Source of the DNA: Moringa oleifera
Lineage: Eukaryota; Streptophyta; Magnoliopsida; Brassicales; Moringaceae
Assembly (NCBI GenBank): GCA_021397835.1
Contig: JAJFZO010000344.1
Span: 4,712,001 to 4,776,000 of the forward strand
Reading direction: 5' to 3'
DNA length: 64,000 bases
Below, piece by piece: positions 22,021 to 32,008 of this stretch (position 1 is its first letter; each line of letters opens with the position of its first letter). The notes beneath the pieces are model-generated. The model was given only the letters and a program-made list of their open reading frames with translations. It was not told where the DNA came from and searched no databases. The position numbers and the translations under genes were made by a program.

Positions 22021-23930
22021 TTTTAAGATTTTTTTTTTGCAAAAATAATTATCAATTATCATAAAAAGGATTCCTAACTAGGGTTGATTAAGTATAATAA
22101 TTGTAGTTTTTTCGTCAACAATTTTTTAATTGAATTTTTTATAAAAAAAATTATAAGCCCCCTTGAAAAATAGTTCAAAAACTCAACACAATTATTAAAA
22201 AAAAAAAAAATTCTCATCCATGGTAAAACCACCAACATCGGTCCAGAAACTATTTTCATGATAGATAATAAAAATGTCAGTTATTTTTGCACTTTTTCTG
22301 TCATTAATGTAAACAAAAATTCTTAAAATGGTGATCTAAAGATTAATATTCCATTATTATGTACGATAAAATTTTTTTAATAAAAATAATAAAAAAAATT
22401 AATAATTTTTTCTACAAATAACATTGAAACTAGCACAAAAAAAAAATTTAAAATTATCCATATAATGCACTAAAAGGTCAAACTAAAAACACGTAAGAAA
22501 TCGAACTAAATCCATGCGACTTCAAAAGGATCCAAAAGATATTACAATCGCTTCTTTCCTATTCCATGTGAAATACGTAAGAGTTATGAAATTGATGCAC
22601 CAAAAACTTCCATTCCTTAACCGTGAACATGCATGTATTTATTATATATTTTTTAAAATTATTATTATAAATATTATAACTATTATATCTCTAAAGTTTC
22701 TAGATTTTATATATAAATTATATTACTTTTATGAACGTAAAAATTCAAAGGATCAAATTCAACACATGGCTAGTGTCTCGAAATAGGGATGCACGGGTCC
22801 TTACTATACTGTCACATTCAATGCACTCGAATGCAAAGTTTAAATAATCCAAAAAAAAAAATAATGATAGCAAAAATTTTACAATAAATAAAAGAGATAT
22901 TTTTTAAAAATTGTTTAAAAATAAATTTAGAATAAAGTTATTAATTATATTTATTTTATATTTTAAAGTATTGATTGAATTGATTATATAATTTAATTTT
23001 ATTTGACTTAAAATATTTTAAAAATATTAAAATTAAGATCACAAAATTTTCATATTTTTTGAATATTTAAAATACATTATTTTTTGAATGATAAAAATTT
23101 CATAAAATCTTGATATTTATCTTATATTATTAATTAAACTTTTATATTCAAAAAATGATAAATCAAACTTTAATTTTTCAATTTGAACAATTGACTCAAA
23201 TAGTTATTAAAAATTAAATATATTTTTATTATTGTAATACTTCAAAAATAATTTAAAGAAATTATTCACTCCATTTGGAGTACGTCCCTAAAATTTGGAC
23301 GATTTCTAATGCAAGGTCTATTTTTTTATAAAGTTTTAAATTTTTGTAAATTTTAAAAAATATATTTTCAATATTTACAAAATTTTAAAATTTTAAAATT
23401 TTTTGTAATGATATTTTAATTTTTTTTTACATCTATAATATTTTAAGTTAAAATTTGTTATATAAGATTTTTAATTTGAATATCTTTAATTTTTAATTTT
23501 TTTAATAATATTTAATTTAAATCAAATTATAAGTTAAAATTAAATTTATTACTTTTTAAACATAAAAGTTTAATCTATAATATTTAATAAAAATTAAAAT
23601 TTTACAGAGTTTTTATTATGTTTTGAATTTATATTATAAAAAATTTTAATTTTTTTAAAAATAAATTGTTAGTTAAAAATTATTCAAAATCAAAAAATTG
23701 ATTTAAAATAAAGTATAAAATGTATTGAATTATTTTTACTGTCAATTAATTTTTATGGTAGTTTACAAGAGAATTTTAAATTATATTTGATTAAAAAATT
23801 AAATTTAAAATTAATTTAATTTATATGCTAATATTTAAATTAAAAATATAAATTTTAAAATTTTTTATGTTTACCTGTGATTTATAATTTTACAATAATA
23901 AAAAAATTAAATGATAATAATTTTGATTTT
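22021..23930. other. AT-rich intergenic DNA
   Basis: Strongly AT-rich with an A run near 22196-22211. The part from about 22950 to 23620 carries the dispersed AT-rich repeat described at 18780-19200. Open frames here are low-complexity and not credible genes. Confidence 0.5.
22950..23620 (+). repeat. Dispersed AT-rich repeat, copy
   Basis: Contains the ordered words of the family, including TTGACTCAAATAG, TTTTTATTATTGTAATAC, AAAGAAATTATTCACTCCATTTGG, TTGTAATGATATTTTAA and AAATTTATTACTTTTTAAACATAAAAG. The last word is also found, with small changes, at about 49408 (opposite flank of the window) and 62600, which supports a real repeat family. Confidence 0.45.
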
Positions 23931-23939
23931 GCTATGAAG

Positions 23940-24365
23940 CCCAACAATAAATCCGCCTTTTGAAATTTACGGAAAGCGAGTGGGCGGGTGGAGTAACCGT
24001 TTGTCGGACTGCGAGGGCGCTGTGACGTCAAGAGACGAGAAATCCCTGACAAGTTGCTCTGTACCTGACAAAAACGCCTCGACACGTGTACCAACGCAAC
24101 CGCTTTTCGCGGACGTGGCGTCCCTGCGGCTGCCCTACATTTTCATCAGAAAAGTGCAACTAGGAGCAAGAAAAGTGGCGCTGATGGCCCCCGCCTCAGC
24201 TTCGTTGCTTTTCTTCCAATCTTTTGCCAATTCCTCGCCGCGTTTTTTATCCCTCAGGTAACAGCCTACGGCACGCATTCGCAGCCTCGATGTTAACGGC
24301 GCCTTTTTTTTTGTTTGAAGAAATAGATTGTTATCTACTGCAGTAAGTTCCAGGATAATCGCAGT
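23940..24365. promoter_or_regulatory. GC-rich island with ABRE and TGACGTCA sites
   Basis: A sharply bounded GC-rich block inside AT-rich DNA. It contains a palindromic TGACGTCA (24023-24030), an ABRE/G-box ACACGTGT (about 24082-24089) and ACGTGGC (24113-24119), all bZIP-type sites. Overlapping open frames on both strands (60-93 codons) have no family signature and probably reflect low stop density. I read it as a distal regulatory island or unmethylated CpG-rich element for the Ninja/AFP gene 2 kb downstream. An unrecognised first exon is possible. Confidence 0.4.
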
Positions 24366-24379
24366 TCTCAGACCCAATA

Positions 24380-24840
24380 TTTTTATTTAATTTAATTTAA
24401 AAACTATTTTTCTCAATAAATTATCACATTAGAGTGAAAATTTAGTGACATGTGGTAATTTGGTTTGTCAAAAAATTTTAAAAAATAAAAATATTTGAAT
24501 TAAAAATATCATACAATAAATTTTAATTTAAAATTTTTTATAAATGTTAAAATATTATTATTATAACAAAAAAATTTCAAATTTTTTAACTGATTAAAAA
24601 TACCTTTAAAATTTTTATGTTGTTAAAATTTAAAAAACAAATTAAAATATATATTTTATAAATAAAAATTTATTCAAATTCAAAAAAAAATTATTTTGTT
24701 TTTTTGCATTTATTTTAATATTTATTTTTATTTAATAATGTAAATAAAATTGAGATTTTTGGTTTAAGAAAGTACTTAACAGAAAAGGGAACGAAAAAAT
24801 CAAATCATCTTATACCATTGAAAATTATTCAATTAAATTC
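24380..24840. other. AT-rich spacer between GC-rich islands
   Basis: AT-rich DNA without a gene. Parts of about 24430-24640 look like the dispersed AT-rich repeat in reverse orientation. Confidence 0.4.
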
Positions 24841-24859
24841 CACTGCATTCCCTTCATAG

Positions 24860-25500
24860 TCCTTAACAACGTGGCAGAATCAGAACGGGCTTGTAGCTCC
24901 GGAGTAGCAAAAACTATCATGCATCCGCGAAGCAGCTAAGGAGAAATCCGTCAAGCGTCAGGTCTGGTCTTCTTGACGTTACAAGCCGCTCAAGATGTTG
25001 CCACGTGTCGGACAACGCATCAGCAGAGACCCCACACGTTTTTCCATATTTGGCAAAACAGAGTTTACAGGCCCCTTGTTTTAGAAGACCACCGTGCTTC
25101 ATCAAAACAACTCTTGTCTTAATCAAACAGGTTTCCACATGCAGCAGTATTGCTTCTTCCACACCCATTGAGAAGAAGCGATTGGGCGGGCCGACGGAGG
25201 CTGGAGTGGAGGTAGGAAAACAGTGTTTTGGAAACACTGTTTTTTGGTTTTTAATTCGGTTAGACTGAATTACCCTTGTGCTTGTGTTTATATTACAAGG
25301 GTGTCCTGAAAAGAGAGGATGCTGAGAGGTACAGTAACAGGTGTTGCAGTGAACTCGGCCAGGGCTGCAACTTGCAGCGCAGTGAGAGAATGGAACGTAC
25401 ATTGACATGACTCTCTCTCTCTGTTCCACTCTCTTCCGAGTCTTCTCTCTCTCTTTCTCTCTCACTCTGTGTGTCTCTTTGTCCGCGGATGGACACGTGG
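24860..25500 (+). promoter_or_regulatory. Promoter region of Ninja/AFP gene
   Basis: Less AT-rich region with a GCCACGTGTCGG ABRE (CACGTG at 25002-25007), CACACGTTT nearby, and a second ACACGTGG (CACGTG at 25494-25499) in or near the leader. A CT-rich tract (about 25408-25475) precedes the probable transcribed leader. Two strong ABREs fit ABA regulation of AFP/TMAC2-type genes. The exact start site is not visible. Confidence 0.5.
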
Positions 25501-26008
25501 GTTCTTCCGAAATGTGTTGTCATCTAAGAGCCGAAGCAGACTCCTTTATTAGGACTTCTTCTCTGATAAATCTCTCTGCATTTCTGTTCTCTCAAATCAC
25601 ATCAAACTTTCTGTTTCTCTCCGGCGATAACTCGCCGGCCTTCTTTGTTGCATTGACAAACCAAAACTCTCGTAAGTTCCGTTTTTATCTGAGTTTTCTT
25701 GGTCTCTTTCACTGTTTCACTCTTGATTTTTGAGCTTCTTCTTTGTTAATTTCACTGTTTGAAGAGAAGTGAACAAAACAAGCCTCTGGTGGTCTTTTTG
25801 CTACTAAATTCTCTTGCTTGGCATGTTCATTTTGTGCAGAAAAATGAGCCTAGACAGATTTGCTTCTCATCTTTTCCTCTTCGTATATTTTTAAAATTCT
25901 TACTTTCACTGTTTAGAAATTCTGGGTTGTGTATCATGATTCTTGCTGATACTTCGGTATCTGTGAAATCTCTTTTGTGGCTAACGCTGTTTGATTCTTT
26001 GTATACAG
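25500..26008 (+). other. 5'-UTR exon and leader intron of Ninja/AFP gene
   Basis: A pyrimidine-rich leader exon ends at 25671 before GTAAGTT, and the matching acceptor GTATACAG ends at 26008. The intron of about 337 bases is T-rich and happens to be open in the frame of the downstream start. That makes an N-terminally extended frame from 25759, which I reject as unspliced intron. Confidence 0.6.
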
Positions 26009-26055
26009 AGAAACAAACAAGAAAACATTGCAGTTCAACTTTTTACTCACTCCCA

Positions 26056-28896
26056 ATGGCGGAAGCAAACCAGTGCAAGCGTGATGAAACCAACCTCTGT
26101 ATGCAAGACAAGAACCAGCCAACTGAGGGTCTTGTATCCAACAAAAACTCCAAAGAAACCCAATTCTCTGACCCCAATGCCTTAAAAAAACTAGAAAACC
26201 TCAACCTTATGCTTTCTTTGGGTGGAATCTACTCTGAAAACGCCAAAGAGAAGCCTCTAGCTAGATCATCTTCAATAGCTGGTGTGATGACCCTGGAGAA
26301 AAATTCCAATGAGCCCGATGTGCAGCGTCCAAATAACTTTCTTTCCCTGGAAAGATCTTGCTCCTTGCCTGTAGAGGTAATGGCTCTGAAGGATTTGCAC
26401 AGAGAGGTCAAGAAACAAGCAGCAGAGCAGCAGACGGTTGGCAAGGGAGGCAATGGGGAAAAGGAGGCTCAAGACCCAGAGGGAGAACCTTTTCCTGGTA
26501 AACTGCAGTCTTGGGCTACTACTACTGCAGCCACCAACCCTGCCCTGTATCGTGCCCTTCTTAAGATCAAGGCATTAGCCGTTTCAGCTAGAAACAAAAT
26601 GGGTGAAGGTAACTTCTTCTTTCCTTCTCTGTTTTTATGTGCTTTGTTCTCTGTTTCATAGAGCTGATGAAGTGAATTCTCGTTAATTTATGTTTAAATA
26701 TAGTTTGTCTATTGATAAATATTGTTAAGATTTAATTTCTTTTGAATTAATGTGTTGCATTACAGTAGGATTTTATTGTTCATTTCATTCAAATAAACAC
26801 ATACAATTTTCTTTCAAAAATAAATAATAATAATAATAATAATAATACTTCAATAATTCTTTTAGAGGAGTAATGCACAACTAGTAGGCTTATATTCTGC
26901 ATGCTTTAGTAGATTTACAAGGTTCTTATAAACATACTTACACCATATTGTAATTTAATCTTAATTTATAATTCAATATTCAAGTTGCTTTGAGGGTAAT
27001 ATTGAATTAGCTGAACAGAACGGGATCATAAAAGTGCTTATATTACTCAAAATTATATGTTAGACACCAGAAATGATGCCAAAGGAACATCTTTCTTCAT
27101 AGAATGATGGTGCTTAATTTCATTTTGTAATGAGTTAAGTATAAAAATTAGACACATCTCACCTCGGGTTAAGCTTTTGGGATATTCATTTCCTTAGTAC
27201 AAATGAAAAGAGGAGAACTAGTAGCTAGATTACGAGAAATGTAGTTTTAGTATAGTTTCTTATTCCGTACTGCATGCCCTTCATGGAACTTAGAAATTGT
27301 ACGTAGAGAAAGATTGTAGTATTTGTACTTGCATAGCTGTTTAGATACATATTTGATGTAAGAATTATCTTTTGTTTTGTCAACGACAAAGATTATGGAT
27401 GACGGAAACAAGGAATGATCTGAATCTGAACTCGTAATGACAAAACAAATATGCTGCTGTATTGAACTGACAGAAAATCGACAAAACCAGCAAGGAGGGA
27501 TGATGAAATCATATCTTGCATTGGTTGATAAGCCGACAAACAACGATTAAGAGACTAAATCTATGCGCTTAACGACAAAATTATTTTGTCGGAAGGCTTA
27601 ATATAGAAAAATACTTAGCAATTTGCGTATTTTCGAGAAAATTTGGGGAAAGGATTGATATAGAATGTTAAGCGAGCCACGTGTTTTATGAATTTTTCAT
27701 ACATAATCTAGTTAATGTAGTATATCTAGATGTTCTACATAATTTTGGTATGCATGATTTTTCTACGTACTAATGGATCTTCAGCTGCATTTGCATTTTA
27801 CTTAATGTAGTATATCTAGATGTACTACATAATTTTGTATGCATGATTTTTCTACATACTAATGGATCTTCAGCTGCATTTGCATTTTACTTTCTTGGTA
27901 TGTATTATATAAAAGTTCTTGTCATTATGATTGGACAAGGGATGAATTTCTTATGCTCTTATGAGCATGCTCCCTTATACTTCCCTATTGTCCTATAATC
28001 CGATCTTTCTGAAGCTTCACTCGATTTCCTTGCTAATTTACTTTATGATCTGATGATGGGTGCATGGCTGGTCAGGACATTTTATGTTTGCTCATAATTC
28101 TCCCTGTCATGTTCATGATCTGCTTTCTATTACAGCATCAGATCATGTCCCCTATTCTTGAAATCATAAGCTGCTTTAGTGTTCATGATCTGTTCCATGC
28201 ATGCTTATCGATCATAACCTCCGATTACTGATGTCTTACTAAATTTTCTTGAGAGTCTTTTTACTCGTGTCAAAATGGATCAAAAGGTAATATTCCTTTA
28301 CTCTATGCTTCTCTGTGTTTGAGGATGCTTTCTTTCCTTTTCACCTGTTGCATACCTGAACGGTAGTTGTTTTAGTTGATTCATTGATGAAGGTATTGTA
28401 AATGAATGCAGGATCAGGAGCTACTTGTGCTGCTAAAGGCGGTGCTTGCAGCCATGAGTCACCACATAAGCTGGAAACTGTGAAATCTGTGTTCCCTTCT
28501 GCGAGTATAGCCTCAAAGGGAGTAGCTGAGGCTTCTGGTCTCAAAGAGACAACCCCTGAACTCAATTTTCAGACAAAAGCCCTTGGCAAACAAGTTAGGT
28601 CTGCTGAGACTGAGCAAGAGAAGCCTTCCAAGAAGGCTAAAGTTGGTGGTAACAGCCTGCAGGACGATGGCATGGCTGTGATGAAACAGATGCCAACTGT
28701 TATAACCATTGGAGATGGCCCTAATGGGAGGAAAGTAGAAGGTTTCCTTTACAGGTACACCAAAGGACAGGTGAGTATAGTCTGTGTTTGCCATGGCAGC
28801 TTCCTTTCTCCTGCAGAATTCGTCAGGCATGCTGGTGCCAAGGATGACTCAGACCCAATGAAGCGCATCAGCGTCTTCCCCACCTCCTTGTATTAG
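26056..28896 (+). CDS. Ninja-family (AFP/TMAC2-like) transcriptional adaptor
   Basis: Exons 26056-26608 and 28412-28896 join to 345 residues. Residues 49-55 (LNLMLSL, in ENLNLMLSLGGIY) form an EAR repression motif of LxLxL type. A Ser-rich RSSSIAGV and a CSLPVE segment follow, then a basic KPSKKAK (about 255-261). From about 281 comes the conserved C-terminal domain (GPNGRKVEGFLYRYTKGQ, VSIVCVCHGSFLSPAEFVRHAG). In this family the EAR motif recruits TOPLESS co-repressors, and the C-terminal domain binds JAZ proteins (NINJA) or ABI5-type bZIPs (AFPs). The C-terminal domain resembles AFP/TMAC2 more than NINJA, which I recall as longer. Upstream ABREs agree. Which AFP orthologue it is stays open. 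Confidence 0.88.
26822..26847 (+). repeat. AAT microsatellite in Ninja intron
   Basis: About eight consecutive AAT units near the 5' end of the 1.8-kb intron. Likely length-polymorphic. Confidence 0.85.
27713..27892 (+). repeat. Two-copy tandem repeat of 90 bp in Ninja intron
   Basis: 27713-27802 is repeated at 27803-27892 with very few differences. Each unit contains TAGTATATCTAGATGT, TATGCATGATTTTTCTAC and ATCTTCAGCTGCATTTGC. The high identity suggests a recent duplication. Both units hold an RY-like TATGCATGA word. Confidence 0.85.
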
Positions 28897-31440
28897 ACCA
28901 ACAACTCCAGGCATCGTTGTGGTTTATAGCCAATGAAAGTTTAGTAGACTAAGAAGATAATAACATAAGTAGGGTTAACAAGGCATCTGGTGAAACCCAA
29001 AGTGGGAGAAGTAAGGTGTTTTGCCTTCTTTACTAGTTTCTGCTTTCTGTACCAGGAAAGTCCCATTGAAAATAATGGGTTTTCTTTTTCCTTTTATGTT
29101 CTTTTTTTTGTCCATATGAAACTCCCAAAGAACTGTCAAGTCGTGTTAAGCTGAAAGCTCAGTAGTTGTGTGGTTTGGTGTTCATTACATTCCCAGTTGT
29201 TATTTGGTAAAGCTTCTGGTTAATCTGTGAGAAATTTTAAATGCAGATAGTTTCATGTTTCCAGGTCTTGAGAAGCTGTCTAGGAGTAGAAATCTGCCCC
29301 TTTTTTTTGGGTATATGGCATAATGAAGTTTTCCTGAAATGGTCTGTGCATTAGAATATATATTTAATTGGTACCTTTGTGTGGCCACTGTTTCATTTGT
29401 TTGAAAGGCAAATAGGGCAAGAAGTGTAGGTGTCTGACCCTTTTCTGAGGGTGAAAGTGTGGGGGTCTGCAGGGTTTGTCATTTGTGGTCAAAGTGGGGA
29501 TTGCAGATTTAAGTTTCCTCACTCTATTATAAGTATATTGTTTAAAAATAAATTAATTCAAAAATAACAAATAATTAGTTTTTTTATTAAATTATTACCT
29601 ACCAATGTTAATTGAAAAAATCAACAAAAATCATGTTTAGAAGGTAGTATGCTTCAATACCCACTCCCCCCCCCCCCCCCCCCAACAAAAACAACCCAAA
29701 AAAAAAAAATCTTCACTTGTATTCTTAAGAGAGTTGAACAGTGTTCTTTTAAGTTTGGTAATGGCTAAGAAATATAATAATTGTATTTTCATTCTCTATT
29801 TTGTAATAACATAATACATGATCTTCAAATTGTGCTTATTTTTTTTAGAAGATAGTTGATTTTTTATTAATTTAACAAAACAATTAATTATAATTTTTAT
29901 ATTTATTAAAAAATAAATCTAACACAACTTCATAATAAAAAATTGTGTCTCAAAATTACAATTTTTTTATATTGGAAATAAAAACCAACATGATTTTGAT
30001 TTGAAATTTGGACGTTTTCATTAATTTGAGTTTTTGATAAGATTGACAATTGATAGAATCAATGATTGAATTTTTTATTTATTTTTATATTAAAATATTA
30101 TTTTATTATTTTTTAATTTAATTTTTAAAAAACAAAAAACTATGATAAAAATTTATTTAAATAATATAAATTATTAAATTTTTTGTATCATTGTATCAAA
30201 TCGGATGATAATTTGTTTAACTACTGACATTACCTGTAAGTTAATTCACTTTTTTTGATTTAATAATTTTAATCTTGACGGAGAAAATAACTCCACATTA
30301 AGTAATTCAAGCCCACTACCGCTACATAGACATACAAAATAAAAAATGCCAATAATAATGCCCGATAAATAAAAATAAGTAAAGAAGTAATAAAGTCAAA
30401 CGGCATCCAAGTAGAAATATTAAATTTAAAATTGAAATTAGCTTGAATTCAGACTGAGAATTTATTAATTAAATAAATTTAAATACATATATATTATTAT
30501 ATTTAACATCTAATATATATACATAAATATCAAATTTTAATATTAAATTAATATTGATAATTTTAAATTTAAACTTAATGATATTTATCTACAAAATTTT
30601 TATATTTTATATTTGAAAATGTTTTTAAAAAAGGGTTTACAATTTGAAATTTTAAAACTTATGTTAATTTGTAACCTTAATCAAAATAATTTGAATTTCA
30701 AATTGGAAGTCAGTTTAATCTTAAAAGTATTAAATTTTAAACAAACAGTAATTTATAATTCAAATTTTAAACTTAACGGGAAGTTTGAATATAAAAATGT
30801 CTAATATATATTGAAGTATCAAAATTTTGATTTTGTTGATGAAGTTAAGATAAAATCAACTTTCAATATTAGATTTATTTTTAATATATGTTTTCTGTCT
30901 TTGATTTTTATTAAATTCAATCAAAATTAAAAATATAATTATAAATTGCATAGATGAATTTTATTTATTTATATATTTTGTTTTAATTTGAGAAATTATA
31001 ACATGGGTGAAACCGTAAACACAAACAAATAATTTGATAGAAATAATTTTTTTTTATACAAAAACATTTTTTTATTTGCTATGAAACACTTTATTATAAA
31101 AAAATAATTATACTTACAGATTAATTTAATAATGTAATTACTAAAATTTATACATTAATGATATAAAAATAATATAAAATTTTGATTTTTAACAATATAA
31201 TAATATAAAAATATATTTTTATTTTTATAAAAACGTAAAATATAAAATTTGATTACAATATTGTTAAATGATTTTTTTACATTTTATATATTTAAAATAT
31301 GTAAGATAAAATTAAAATAAATAGATATGATCATAAATACAGTTGAAAATTATAAACTTTGGAAAATATGTTTAATATATAAAAATAATATAAATTTACG
31401 TAATTATGAATTTCATATACTTTTTAAATAAATTAATGGA
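28897..31440. other. Ninja 3' flank and AT-rich intergenic DNA
   Basis: The first 250-500 bases are probably 3' UTR. A run of 18 C lies at 29666-29683, followed by an A run at 29698-29709. From about 29540 to 31440 the DNA is highly AT-rich. A low-complexity open frame at 30613-30804 is not credible as a gene. Nothing else is recognisable. Confidence 0.5.
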
Positions 31441-32008
31441 AGGATTTGACTTTTTCCAATTGAGCGAATAAAACTCTGCCACATCGCCAACTCACGTGAG
31501 GACTACAACATGGGATCACTAAGCGCTAACAAATTAGCAAACTTGACTGCGGGCTTTCTCCCTCCGAATCTCCGATGCCAACTAATTATCTAAAAAACAC
31601 AAAACTTGTCAAGGGATAAGCTACTTTCACAACCTTAAAACGACAGCCCAATAATAGCCAACCACGTTAACCACTCTGTCAAAAGTCCACTGTTCTCCAT
31701 TGGATTGTGATATAAAGTCATCCCTGGCAGGCACTCTCTAAACCCGTGAAGCATATCTGAGGGGATATTCTTTGAAGATTACAGGTGGATTGGCAGGACA
31801 GAACCCAAGTAAGCATGCTAAAAATACATTTGAGGTACGCGCTGTATTGACAAATTTAGTTTTATAATGTTATATTGACATTTGATCATGGCGAGGACTG
31901 TCAACTGTTTCTTTTTTCTAAGCAGAAGACCCCTAGCTTTGGCAGAAGAAAAGTAGTCCAAAGGGAAAACACAGCAGGGAGAGAGCGTGTTTGAGAAGGG
32001 CCGAGATC
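31440..32008 (+). promoter_or_regulatory. GDPD promoter and leader
   Basis: Composition becomes less AT-rich from 31440. A G-box CACGTG lies in CTCACGTGAGG (about 31491-31501). The leader probably starts between about 31700 and 31900, and a possible upstream intron lies at about 31810-31920, ending in TTTCTAAGCAG. The first coding ATG I propose is at 32009. Confidence 0.4.

Noticed and set aside
23882..24377. Overlapping ORFs of 70-93 codons on both strands in the GC-rich island
   Set aside because: Several overlapping frames are open because stop codons are rare in GC-rich DNA. None shows domain features.
24917..25523. 182-codon reverse-strand ORF upstream of the Ninja gene
   Set aside because: It overlaps the promoter and CT-rich leader, its N-terminal part is low-complexity Arg/Glu from the GA tract, and no domain is visible.
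25759..26055. N-terminal extension of the Ninja protein from an upstream ATG
   Set aside because: A strong donor (25672) and acceptor (26008) bracket most of it, the peptide is hydrophobic and not Ninja-like, and the conserved protein begins at 26056.
30613..30804. 63-codon forward ORF in AT-rich DNA
   Set aside because: Asn/Lys/Leu/Phe-rich low-complexity peptide expected from AT-rich DNA. No homology features.
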